From positions 17,932,547-17,996,546 of the forward strand of contig NC_092686.1 of assembly GCF_964275005.1 (NCBI RefSeq): DNA of 64,000 bases. Reading direction: 5' to 3'. A model generated the notes under the pieces. It was not told the DNA's origin, made no database searches, and saw nothing but the letters and a program-made list of their open reading frames with translations. The first letter of the stretch is position 1, and each line of letters starts with the position of its first letter. Shown one piece after another: positions 35,868-47,400 of the stretch. Source of the DNA: Diadema setosum. Taxonomy: Eukaryota > Echinodermata > Echinoidea > Diadematoida > Diadematidae. The translations under genes were made by a program, and so were the position numbers.

Positions 35868-37092
35868 CCCAGCTAACATTTACACGTTTTCTGAACGTTC
35901 TTGAAACGCTCCAAGTTCGTTTTTTGGACATTTGTCAAAACGTTTTCAGAACGTCTTTTTTCGGAAGGTTTTCGACGTATTTAAAACGTTTCAGATGGAC
36001 GTTATAAAAACGTTTTTAAACGTTTAAAAACCAATAAAAAAAAAAACCTTTCGGAATTTTTTAAGGACCTGCAGAAAACCTTTTGGACGTTATAGACGTC
36101 AGTAAAACCTTTTCAGAATATTCAAAACGTTCTGTGGATGTTCTGCGGACGTCCAGAAAACCTTTGAAAACCGTCTAGAACGTTTAAAAAACGTTTTAAG
36201 AACGTTAGTCTTATGACCCGTTCCAGAACGTTTAGAGAATCTTTCATATCCGTCTATTGAACATCCAGAAAACCTTTTAAGAACGTCTAATGTTTATTTT
36301 TTTATATAGGGAATTTAAAAGAAAATCATATGAGATTATACAGGCACATTCTGGGATCAATGTACCCTAATCCTAATCCTATTCAATCCTATCCTAACCT
36401 GTTTCTAATGTCCTACCATTTACGACATGCATGCTATTCCCAATAATTGATGAATCTGTATCACATACTTTTATATACCAGCAAAATGTTGTAATGCATG
36501 AAGACATGGTTACTAAAATTAGATCACACACATAGGCCTATTTTAACATCAAGGCTACCTCTTTATAACACAATTTGAAATTGTGAATAACTGAACAATA
36601 ACGTAGGTATAAAAGTTTATTTTCAACACAGAAAATTTGAACCCAGTACAAATCTTTAGATTTCAATGTCTTTTATCTATTTCCACTACTTGTAGTTTTC
36701 AAATCTTAGATTTTCTTATTTGAATATTCATAAATACGCATGAATATTCATGATAAAGAAACCAATGACGAACACACACGGACCAAATAAAAACGTTTTT
36801 TTAAACGTTCATTAAAGACGAAATCGACGTAGCAGACCTAATAAAACGTTTTGTGGACGTTTATAAGGGACGAAGACGTTGCAGACATAATAAAAATGTT
36901 TTGTAACGTCCATTGACGTTTTTAAAACGTTTTCAAAAAAAACCCTGTGCTTTGCAGTACAAAATGCTAAGTCCCAACTTTGACCTTGTATGTACGTTTT
37001 AAAAACGTCCATTTTATACGAAGACGTACGGAACCTATAAAAAAAAAAAAAACGTTTAGGAAACGTTCTGAAAACGCTATGTGTTTGCTGGG
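35868..37092. mobile_element. ACGTT-rich 1.2 kb element with CCCAGC ends
   Basis: The ends CCCCAGCTAACATTTACACG and GTGTTTGCTGGG are inverted. About 430 bp at the left and 310 bp at the right consist of degenerate repeats of GAACGTTT, AAAACGTTTT and GGACGT words. The centre (36310-36770) is plain AT-rich sequence. Open frames across the arms, rich in Phe and Arg, are by-products of the repeat. No transposase. Confidence 0.75.
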
Positions 37093-37339
37093 TCATCCTT
37101 GTTCCAATTCCTCAAAACAAGCTTGCAGCTTGAGTCAAGCCATGTTCTTTTATGCGGTTTTTTTTTTTTTTTCCGGTCTATCCTGTCACGTTGTCTCTCA
37201 AACAACACAATCGGACTCGAGATCCATTCTCGCTACGAAAACAAAACAAAAATAAAAACAAACAAAAAATACATGAGGGAATTCCCCGAATTAGGTTATT
37301 ATTCCGTAACGAGATTGATGATTGCACATTCCTCTTTTC

Positions 37340-37386
<47 letters not shown>
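37340..37386. repeat. (TG)n microsatellite
   Basis: About 23 perfect TG units. Confidence 0.97.
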
Positions 37387-37389
<3 letters not shown>

Positions 37390-39220
37390 TCGAATGCATA
37401 CATTATTGTCAAAGAGGGAGTAACATGGCACCATTATGACAAACTGTTCATTTGATGTTTTCTTGATTTATCCCGTTTATAATTTTCACCATTATGAAAT
37501 ATTCCCAGACATTATTGATCAAAAACCTGCATTTTTTTTTTTAACTAGGCCTATACACAAAGATAAACACAATCATTTTCCAAGTAAAGCCCTGTTGTTA
37601 ATTATACGTCAGTTTGACAAAAGTCACCTCTATTGCGGCTTATGGCAATCAATTTCCGTCATGCACTTATGGACATATTCGCAAAGTTTTAGATGTAATA
37701 GTCGCCATCCATATAAGCAAACTGACAATCAAGTAAAAATAATATCAATAATGTGATTTTCATGAAAATGAACTTTTTTAATAACTGTCCCCGAAACGTA
37801 TAGTTTTGTCCTGTTTAAAATTAGTGAAAGACACTATCTGATGTGGAGCTTTTCATCATCTGGAGACTGGAATACGTCACACACGTATTTGAAAGAAATA
37901 TTTCCTTCAAGAGAGAATTTATTGTTCCGAATTTTATAGGGACATTACACGTGACAACAATACCATTTCCTGTATGATAGCATATGACTTTTTAGAGCAG
38001 AAGTGAACGTTGTTCTATGAGAAAAAGAAAATCAACGAATTTTACTTTCAGTGGCACCAATATACGGCGATATACGACTTACTAACTTGAGCTGGCAGTG
38101 GAATGCAGTGGAATGCAGTTTTGTCTAATGACAAAAGAAAAAAAAAATATGAAAGCAGGATTGGATATCACAGTTAATACTCTTCAGCACTCTTCAAAGT
38201 CCGTGTCAGCCGTGCACACGAGATACTGTAAGCTCCCGCTGGCTCTGCACACGACTGTTCTTCCCCACTTTTGACTCACAGAAAAAGTAGGATATTGTCT
38301 GTCATCTTATCATTATCAATTTCAAAGGTAAGATATGCAGATAATAAGAGAAAATTGTTACAATATTAATAATTTCATACTTCAATATGTGCGTCATATT
38401 TTGAATATATACGGTAAAGTTTGACAATATTGTATAACGTATATAGCTATAAATCTATACCATTAACTGTCAAATTTCAATAGAACATTTTCATTATACT
38501 GTTGGAATAGGATGAAATTGAAGGAGGATTCGAACAAATCTCACGATAGCGTATAGCTTGCAGAACGACTATTACAAATCTGGTTATCAAACTATTCACG
38601 AAGAAAAACAGAATTACTGCTATTTGCGTTTAAGTTGATTAAGATCGTCAGGAAGTTATACGATGGAAGAATGCACTTGGAATATTGGTATACATTGTAA
38701 AACATGCGATGTTTTCTGCTGTCATGCAAATAGCCCCTATCACTTGATAAAGAGTTCCATCTCTCGCTGTCTTTACATTATTGCAAGGTTAATATATAGT
38801 CTGGACACTTTACATGAGGATTGAAAAGACCACTTCCCGTTTGTTTTATTGTTTTAATGGTTAGTCCGTTTTGAGTGAAATAATAAAACATTGATGCTTA
38901 AACTTTTAAAGCTTTAACCAAAAAAACAAATCGAAATCGGGAATTTTTCACATCTTAAACTAATTATAAATATTTGGTTGTCTCGACGTTTCTGCTTCTA
39001 TCATCGTGTAGGAGGTGCGAAAAAAAAATGGTCTCTCCCGTCCCAATACTTAACTTCATCTCTTCCCATAATGTCGCCCAAAAGGGCATACCACACAATA
39101 GGCCACAACATTTTTTTTTTTTTTTTTTTTAGAAATGTTCGTTAAACCGAAAATTCTGTATCCGAAAGTGGAAAAGGGTTATTGTTCTGAAGGTTTTGAA
39201 ATACAAAAATTCCGTATATA

Positions 39221-39505
39221 GGGGGCGCTGTGGCATAGACTCCCGCTAGTCGCTACCACTCCTGCAACCCAATCACGCTAAAATTAATCGGAGGACCCGA
39301 GTTCGATTCCCGCCCAGTGCTTAAATCCACGTCCTTGGACAAGATGTTTTTACTCACCATGTCCCTCTCGACCCAGGTGTATAAAATGAAAGATATGGGT
39401 AGTGGCAATGCTGGGGTAATAATATTAATGGCAGGGCCCTCTGGTAGAGCTGCAGCAGTGGCAACACTGAAGAGGCTACCCTGAATAAAAAAGACCTTAT
39501 CATTA
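39221..39505 (+). mobile_element. tRNA-headed SINE
   Basis: The head GGGGGCGCTGTGGCATAGAC contains an A-box-like TGGCATAGACT. A good B box, GAGTTCGATTCC, lies at 39299-39310. A conserved-looking body (CCTTGGACAAGATG, CCCTCTCGACCCAGGTGTA, GGCAGGGCCCTCTGG) follows, and it ends in a microsatellite-like ATAATA tail. This is the usual structure of a Pol III-transcribed SINE. The head does not fold as a functional tRNA. Confidence 0.8.
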
Positions 39506-39601
39506 TAATAATAGTAATAACAATAATAATAATGATAATGATAATGATGATAATAATAATGATAATGATAATAATAATAACTTTTATTATTATTATTATT
39601 A

Positions 39602-39657
<56 letters not shown>
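39506..39657. repeat. (AAT)n then (TTA)n inverted microsatellite
   Basis: AAT/ATG-type units change at about 39580 to TTA units, so the tract is self-complementary and can form a long hairpin. Confidence 0.9.
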
Positions 39658-40304
39658 TGTTCAGTTGTTTGTCAATCCGACAATAAAATATTATAGGGTG
39701 CGTTAATCCGAATAACGAATCCGAAGGTTCGTTATTCCGCAGGTTCGTTAATTCAAAAACTAAATAACGTTAGTTGATCCGAAGATGAAGACGAAAAAGA
39801 AGAAGGTGCATGTAAACCTTCGGAATTACGACACTTACTTTCGTTTTCGGATTAACGAACCTACGACATAATGAACCTTTTTCTTTTCTTTTCTTTTCTT
39901 TTTTCTTCTTATTCTTTCTTTTCATTTTCGGCCTTCATACATAAACATTTTTTCTTAATTTTTCAAATCAAAAGCCTTCGGAATAACGTATAAATACCTT
40001 CTACGTGTCTTTCCGAATTACAAACCTTTGGAGTAACACTAAGAAAGAAATCATTTGTATACCATAATTGGAAATGATTTATGTTTGTATGCCAATAGTT
40101 GAAATCAATAAAACATATAAAGAAAAAAAAAGAAATAAAAAAAAAATGTAAACGGATGTGAATGAGACCGAATTATTGAACCATACAAGGATAAAGAGGA
40201 AAATAGGCCCTTTTACAACCTCAGGGAATGTATAGAATGAGCAGAATTGGAATGTACTATAATTCATACAAATGCAGATACAGTAATAAACGCAAACAGA
40301 AGAT

Positions 40305-40407
40305 CCCGTCTTATAAAGACTTCAAATCAATCACAAGTCCCCAAATCAATCGCTTTCAAGAGATTTGTGTGTGATTGATTTCTATCACAGGTTTTTATAA
40401 GACAGGG
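40305..40407. mobile_element. 103-bp foldback MITE
   Basis: The left end CCCGTCTTATAAAGAC and the right end GTTTTTATAAGACAGGG are inverted. AATCAATCACA repeats inside in both orientations. Confidence 0.7.
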
Positions 40408-40599
40408 CATGAAAGCTAGGAAACAATTTATTAGTAGCAAAATTAGCATGCAAAGAAAATGGGATCAAATCTAATTTCTTTGCTCATTTTCCACTAAATA
40501 CTGCGATACGTAACAAAATCACAAAAACCAACGATAACGCTCAGTTATTTGTGAATCCATTTGTCTGATTTGACGAAACCATCACACCAAGGTGGGTGG

Positions 40600-41283
40600 A
40601 CTCATCGAATACGGTACAACTTGTTCTACAGTACGTGCACATTGCGGCCGTTGTTGCAAGTCGTCAATCGTCTTCGAGCTTCGAGTGTACTGTGCATGCG
40701 GAGCGTATCGGCACGCGCGTACGCTTGTACGTACGCCTGCTCGCGCGGACGCCCGATTCTGAGATGCGACGTGTTTGTTTACTTGTGGACATTTAAATCA
40801 CCTGATGGTTAACCGTCTGCTACCACGTTTTGCTGGGTTGCACTTATGTCCAGTTGGGGATAGAACTCTACTGTACTGGTCGAGCAGTTCCACGTTACAT
40901 CCAGCATTAGATATATATATTAGTTTTTTGCGGATCTCACGAACGAAGGGGTAAACACCTACAAATGTATAAAAAACGTCACATATTCGTCGAGTAACTG
41001 GTGATGGTGCGTGTTGCAAGTTGCGCTGCTTCCCATGCTTTTCACCACAGCAACATAGGAAGGCGAAAGGGGACGACTAGCTCTACTACTTGATCAGCAA
41101 GCGTTCGCGTTCGGTGTAACATGTTACGTGTGTAGCTCCATTCATTACTAGAGTCTACAGTTCAACGTCTCACAAGTAAAACCCACGGATTTACGGATAC
41201 AACGACACGAACAAGGCTACAACTCACAAGCTAACTTTTGACTAGTGGTGCTGAGAGGTTTCCCATCTTTTTGAGTGTCTATC
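40600..41283 (+). promoter_or_regulatory. FAM72: CpG-dense region upstream of FAM72
   Basis: From about 40640 to 40775 CpG is dense (GCGGCCG, GCACGCGCGTACGC, CTCGCGCGGACGC), unlike the surrounding AT-rich DNA. This fits a promoter-type island 0.5-0.6 kb before the FAM72 start codon. GCATGCGGAGCG resembles half of an NRF1 site. No clear TATA box, CHR or CDE cell-cycle element was found, so the transcription start is not fixed. Confidence 0.45.
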
Positions 41284-41426
41284 ATGCATTCAAGCTTCAA
41301 GAAAAAACCAGTCGTTTATCTCTTCTGTCGATACTGCAACTCGTGCATCTGCAAACGTGGAATGAAGGCGGTCTTGTTAGCCGACACAAACGTTGAGCTT
41401 TATTCAACAGATGCACCATGTTCAGG
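41284..41426 (+). CDS. FAM72: FAM72 exon 1 (coding part)
   Basis: Encodes residues 1-47 and two bases of codon 48. It holds the first CxxC pair (C15, C18) and the nearly invariant RGMKAVLLADT. Donor GTGAGTAG starts at 41427. Confidence 0.95.
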
Positions 41427-44400
41427 GTGAGTAGAGTGCAGTGGTTGCACGACTTGCAAGTTACATTTTCTAGGTTTTGTAGCAGGCCTATGTAGAAGAA
41501 CCCTTTTAATCTGACGACGACTTTTGCCTCCCCTGTGCCAGTACAAGCATGGCCCATGTAACGTTAGAACTATGATTGCCAAGTGTAAACCTAAATATCA
41601 TGAATATGCTCCATACACGTAAATTAACATTAAAAAATCGTGACTTCGTCATGACAACATAAATTTACAATATTACAACCGTGACAATTGTTTAATAAAG
41701 ATAGAACTTTGGATATCTTAGTCATTTCAAAGCAGATTTTTATCAAATAAACTTTCAATTCCTCTTAGAATTGTATGTTCTTGAATATTTCATAACATTT
41801 GTTGTCTAATTATCTCTCAAAAACTTAAAATCTGACTCGCCATCTCAACAAAAACTAGAGCAATCTCTAATGCACAATAATGTGGACATGCATACATTCA
41901 TACTAACTACATTATACACGCAGACAGAGGCTGCACCTCAATTCCTTCGCAGACGTTGTCATTTTTCGGTGTGGTTGTGCGACTCCTTCATGAATATCTT
42001 TATTAATCGTGGAAAACTAAAATACAAGGAATTATCGTAATCAATGATAATCATTCAATAATCGGTGTGCGATTTTTTATTTAATTACGTCAAAAACTCA
42101 CCAAAATCTGTGGCTGAAATCAAGTCTGTAAACGTCCTTATTGCTTCACTCCTCATCTGCGTGTTATTTGAATGGCACAACGTAGGTAATCGGAGAGCTA
42201 GAGGGTGCCTCTCCGACTACCTACGTTGTACGTTGTAGTGAATGCCATTCAAATAACATGTAAAATAAGTCTGTAAACGTCCTTATTGCTTCACTCCTCA
42301 TCTGCGTGTTATTTGAATGGCACAACGTAGGTAGTCGGAGAGCTAGAGGGTGCCTCTCCGACTACCTACGTTGTACGTTGTAGTGAATGCCATTCAAATA
42401 ACACGCAGATGAGGAGTGAAGCAATAAGGACGTTTACAGACCTGATTTCAGCCACAGATTTCGGTGAGTTTTTGACGTAATTAAACAAAAAAATCGCATA
42501 CCGATTATTGAATGATTATCATAGATTACGATAATTCCTTGTATTTTAGTTTTCCACGATTAATAAAGATATTCATGAAGGAGTCGCACAACCACACTGA
42601 AAAATGACAACGTCTGCGAGGGAATAGAGGTGCAGCCGCTGTCGCTTCGCGTGTAGCTAACATTCATACATTCTTCGTCTTCATGTTGAGCTTGCCTCCT
42701 TCTAGACAGAAAAATCCCTCTGTCCGCAGGAGTTTTTTTATGCCTCCGCCAACGAAGTGGCCGGAGGCATTATGTTTTCGGGTCGTCCGTCCGTCCGTCC
42801 GTACGTACGTACGTGTCCGTACGTACGTCCGTCCCGTTTTGTTTTTGTTGATATCTCAAGAACCGTGTGGTGGTTTTGCATCAAACTTGGTATGAGGGTA
42901 TATCCTGGGGGGATGATACTTTGTTTGGATTTTAGGGTCACGGGGTCAAAGGTGAAAGGTCACAGGTTATTTTGTGAAAAAAAGGTTGAAATTTCATGTT
43001 TTTCTCCATATCTCGCAAATGGTTCAAGGTATCTTCATGGAACTTAGTATATATACAAGGAGGTAGCGTACTAGGCTCGCCTAGTACCTCCTTGGTATAT
43101 ATGCATGTACCGATGGGCAGTGATTATCTAGGGAAGTTGGGAGTCATGGGTCAAAGGTCAGGGGGTCAAAGGTCAAGGTCAACTCCTCAAAATATCACTA
43201 CTTTCCTTATATTTATGCAATGCCTGAAGGATTTTTTTTAAAACTTGATATATGCATGTATAACCCAATATATATTCTGTGGGAAGTTTCTTGCCAAAAG
43301 GTCAAAGGTCAAAAGGTCAAAGGTCAAGTGAAAGTGCTAAATTGCACTTCTTCCTCCATATCTCAAAAGTAACTCAAGGTATTATCATGAAACTTACATA
43401 TTTATGCATGTTCTACCTAACAGTGATTCTCTTTGGAACTGTGAGGTCAAAGGTCAAAGGCCAGGTTTAGATAATACTATTTTACCATTTGATACTGAAA
43501 TTATACTTTTTCTCAATACCTTGAAAATTACTCAATGCATAAACTTATAAAAGGGTCAAAAGTCAAGTAAAAATCATCAGTTCCCCCAAATACCTGCACT
43601 CTGACGTTTTAATCATTTGTCCAATTGAACCTACTTCTACGAAAGTGAACATTCAGCACATTTGTGGCAAACCTGTCATTTTAATATTTTGCCAATTGTG
43701 TGAAACTGTCATCACACATTGTCAAGACATTGTGCTATAGACCTATTAGGAGAACCATGCATTATGGCGGAGGCATACACCAGTCGCCGTAGCGACATTT
43801 CTAGTTTAATCATTTTTTGACATTTACGGCTCTCCTTGAGAGAGCCGTAAACTATAAGGGGATACTGTGAAGCCAATAGCAGTCTCCGCAGAACATATCC
43901 CTGACAAGATACAGACCGATCTTTTGGTCAAGCCTCCATCAAACTTGACATGTCATGCAAATTTATCAACTGGTGTGTACAAGTAGTACTGTAGATAACC
44001 GCACCAGCGACCCCAACCCGTACCGAGTTACTGGTTACAACACCCCGCGCAGGGTTAGTGTGTAGACATTTACTGTGTATGTAACCACATAACCTGGGAG
44101 CAAAAGGGCATTGTATTTACATGGTGCAAGTACAAGTGTAAAAGCTGGCCTTGAGTTTCTGTGGCACAGAAGGCTTCCAGTGCTGGAGTGGTGACTGTGC
44201 TCTGCAGGAAGATAGGCTATGCTCTCGTAGTCCTGCAAATAATGACTGTCTGTGGTGTTCTGTCCTAGATCGATGAAGTGGGGTACACACATCAGTAGCC
44301 TTGATGTTCGAGAATGGATGGTTCTTGTGGACCCATCTGCTTCCTGGGATCCAACATAATGTTACTGTGTGTTTTGAAGTATATCCCAAGTTGTTTAGAA

Positions 44401-47400
44401 TGCAATCTTCTTTGCATTATTGAAGGGTCGGGAGTTACTTTAAATGCCTTCATTCAAGGTATCAATACACTGTAGCCCCATAATTCCACTTATGGCTGGA
44501 CTTGTGCTTTGTAGGCCATATCCTGTCTTATCAAATATCAGGTACTGTATTTGAAAATTATACATCTCCCTTGAGAGATACAGTGTACTATAATCAGGTC
44601 AGGGGAGTATGCACTTTAAAGATCTACCTTTGCCTTTGTGGGTCCCAAAGCAGTTCCTAGGAAAGGGAATAAAATGGTAGGCAGCAAAACTGAACAGAAC
44701 TTTGTTTATCTTTCAATTAATTCACAGGACAATCAGCGCTACAGGGCAGCCTTATTCAACAGGGAAGTGTGATTGCAAGATATCAGATACTGTGTGCAAT
44801 AAATGGTGAGTCAAGAAGAGTTTAATTTATCATACATTGTATCATGTCCATGGATGTAAAATTCACCCTGGCCTACTCCAGATGTACAGTGCTGGTACAT
44901 GTACATCATCTAATGATGTGCATGAAGAAAATCAAAAGAAAGTGTAAGTCATTTGTAAAAGAGAGTATTTGATGTGATAGACCAACAAAGAAGGAACAGG
45001 TCTGTTTTGATTCCAAGGTCAAGAACAAACACAAACCATATTCAGCTTATATATCATGATTGTGAATTCGCTCATTAAATACATTGTTCTCTTTCTTAAC
45101 TCGTAAGTCAGTTAGTGAAAAGAAGTCTTCAAAAAATAGATTTGCATTATTTCTGCACTGTAAGTGTAAGCAGGTCAGGATTTCTGTTGATCACAGGTCA
45201 ATATTCTCTACCTATATTCATTGTAGTTGTAAGTCTGTTAGTGGAATGCACTTTCACATGTAGTGTAAAGAAAGTTCATCATGCATGATTCTATTTTGTA
45301 TGGACACAAACATAATTTATAACAGTGAAATGCGATGTCACTTGTTTTCAAGTTGGCCAAATGATAAATGAAGTACAATCTACAACCAGAGTAGTAGGAG
45401 ATCAACAAAAATCAGACATGAAATAATGTGTAAAGAGGTTTTGAAGATTAAAAATTTCACATGATTTCACTTCAAAAGTTGCAGCTGATATCATCATCTC
45501 ACAAGTCTCCCATTGTCCAGTACACATACATTGTACCTCCTTTTTTGACATTATTTGAGAATCATGTAATACTCTTACCCCCTCCAAGAAAAATGTGATA
45601 CTTTGTCTCTCTCATATCACATTACTGCGGGGTGAAATAGCCTTCAGACGTGGTGACCTTTATTTTACTTCCTGAATTATTGACCAAAAACATCACCTTT
45701 CTAATCTGCCAGTTACACAGACCAATTGAAGAGTTTTTAGGTGATATCATTACCTGATGTAATATGGAGGTTGTACATGTAACCAATATCAGCATTTTAT
45801 GAAAACACATAAAACTCCCCGAATTTCAAAACTATCGTATTTTGCGTCCAGTCTTAAATTTGTACATTATATTTCTATGATTTCAATGACATAATATTTC
45901 AATTTTTAGAAGTGCCCAGACACACAATTGGAGGCCTCTGCAGTCTGCTTGCACACATTAGGGATGAGTTTAATAATTAGGGAGTTGAGGTTTGTGAATT
46001 GTGTATTTTGCATATACAATGGTTTTAAAAGTGACTGTGACCCCAGTGTGGAGCATGGCTCAACTTAGTGTCATTGACTGAATGGTAGAGCCAACAGGCT
46101 AAACAAAAAAAGTTCATCACATTTTCTTTTGAGACTGGAATTACATTTTTGAAATACTAAAAGAGGATAAAGCCTGTTCTGCAAAAAGGAAACAACAAAA
46201 ACAAAACAATTACTTGTGACTTTATTTTTATGTATTATTTCTGTGTCTCTCTCCTTTTCTTCTTCTTTTTTTTTTTTGTATCACCACTGAAACTATTTTA
46301 CAGTGGAAACAATGTAGGTTATTCCATCATGATTCCTTGTGTGCCATGCCTGCAATCTTGTAACAATGGACACTTATGGATCTTCAACAGTACTGCTGTG
46401 TGGGCAGAAGGCAAACTTGACAAAACAGGTAAAAACATCTATCCTGTACATGTAGGTGAATTCTCTCTGTAGTATGTCTTATGAAGTATTATTTTATTAC
46501 TTCCGTATTCCCGTCAGTAATTAAGTAAGATATGTATATATATACACAGTCAAACCTGTCTATAGCGGTCACCAAAGGGAGATGAAAAAAGTGGCCGTTA
46601 TAGACAAGTGGCCGCTATAGACAGGTTATCCAACTTTGTGTGCATAGCCTACATGTACATGTATATTGCACATATGTATGTGTGTAGGCCTACGTACATG
46701 TATGCACACGTGTGTTTCATGCATTGAACAATGCCGGTGATTATGAAATTGTTGCACAGTAGCATGTGTACAATTCTGAAGAAAGCTTAACACTAGTGCA
46801 TTGATATGACTCAATGAGTGATAACTGAAGCGGTGGCAATCACTGAACGTTGCCCAGGAATAATTGGCACAGTTACAAAGCAGCAAAACACGCTGAATTA
46901 TCTGCTCGGCTACGGCTTCATCGGGTCTTTGACCGCTATAGACAAATTAAAATCTAGCACAGGAAACAAAATTTGTACCTGCTATACACAGGTTCTTTAA
47001 CAGGGCTTTTCTCTCGGGGGGGGGGGGGGGGGATTTTTTTAGTGGCCGCTATAGACAGGTGGCCGCTAAGACAAGTTTGACTGTATATATATAATAGAGA
47101 GAGAGATATGTAAACTTTCATTGTGCTTGCATCATGGAAGAACTTAAATCACTATAACGGCTGGAAAATGCAGGCTATGGCTGTCATGTTAAGCATTGCT
47201 TCAAGAAATACTTGTAGTTGGCTCTATTTAATAGTGACATACAAAAATGCTGTGTAATCAGAAATGATGCTCCAGCTTGGAAAGTGTACATGTACATAGT
47301 TGAATTTGGTATGTATAAATGAGTTTATTAGTAGTGAGTAATTAGGGGAGTAAATCATGAAAATATTAACATATATAGCTGTTTGGTAGTGGTACAAAGG

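Larger units (their letters stand above)
39137..40037. mobile_element. Larger relative of the TTCGTTATTCCG element, split by a SINE
   Basis: Left part 39137-39220 and right part 39685-40037 carry GTTCGTTATTCCGCAGG, GGATTAACGAACCTACG and CCTTCGGAATAACG words in both orientations. The SINE at 39221-39505 and a long AAT/TTA microsatellite separate them. Confidence 0.65.
33421..41283. other. Intergenic region between divergent srGAP and FAM72
   Basis: Repeats listed separately fill much of it. The rest (34080-34428, 34580-34856, 35229-35867, 37093-39136, 40038-40304, 40408-40600) holds no gene I can recognise. Notable simple sequence: poly-T runs at 34008-34024, 35059-35085 and 39110-39130, and (GT)n near 34302-34328. 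The 37790-38330 stretch is single-copy and could hold regulatory sites. Confidence 0.7.
41427..44727 (+). other. FAM72: FAM72 intron 1
   Basis: 3.3 kb, phase 2. It holds half of a family 1 MITE (41700-41872), a foldback element (41917-42653), a 1.07 kb GGTCA-rich repeat (42740-43806) and a hairpin (43823-43851). From 43852 to 44727 I see no repeat or gene. Confidence 0.9.

Noticed and set aside
36812-37255. Phe-rich frames on both strands
   Set aside because: They are translations of the ACGTT repeat arms and T runs.
33371-41283. A single shared bidirectional core promoter for srGAP and FAM72
   Set aside because: The likely starts are more than 7 kb apart, so each gene needs its own core promoter. 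Shared distal elements remain possible.
42778-42836. CRISPR-like array in the GTCC/GTAC run
   Set aside because: It is a simple tetranucleotide repeat without spacers, in animal DNA.
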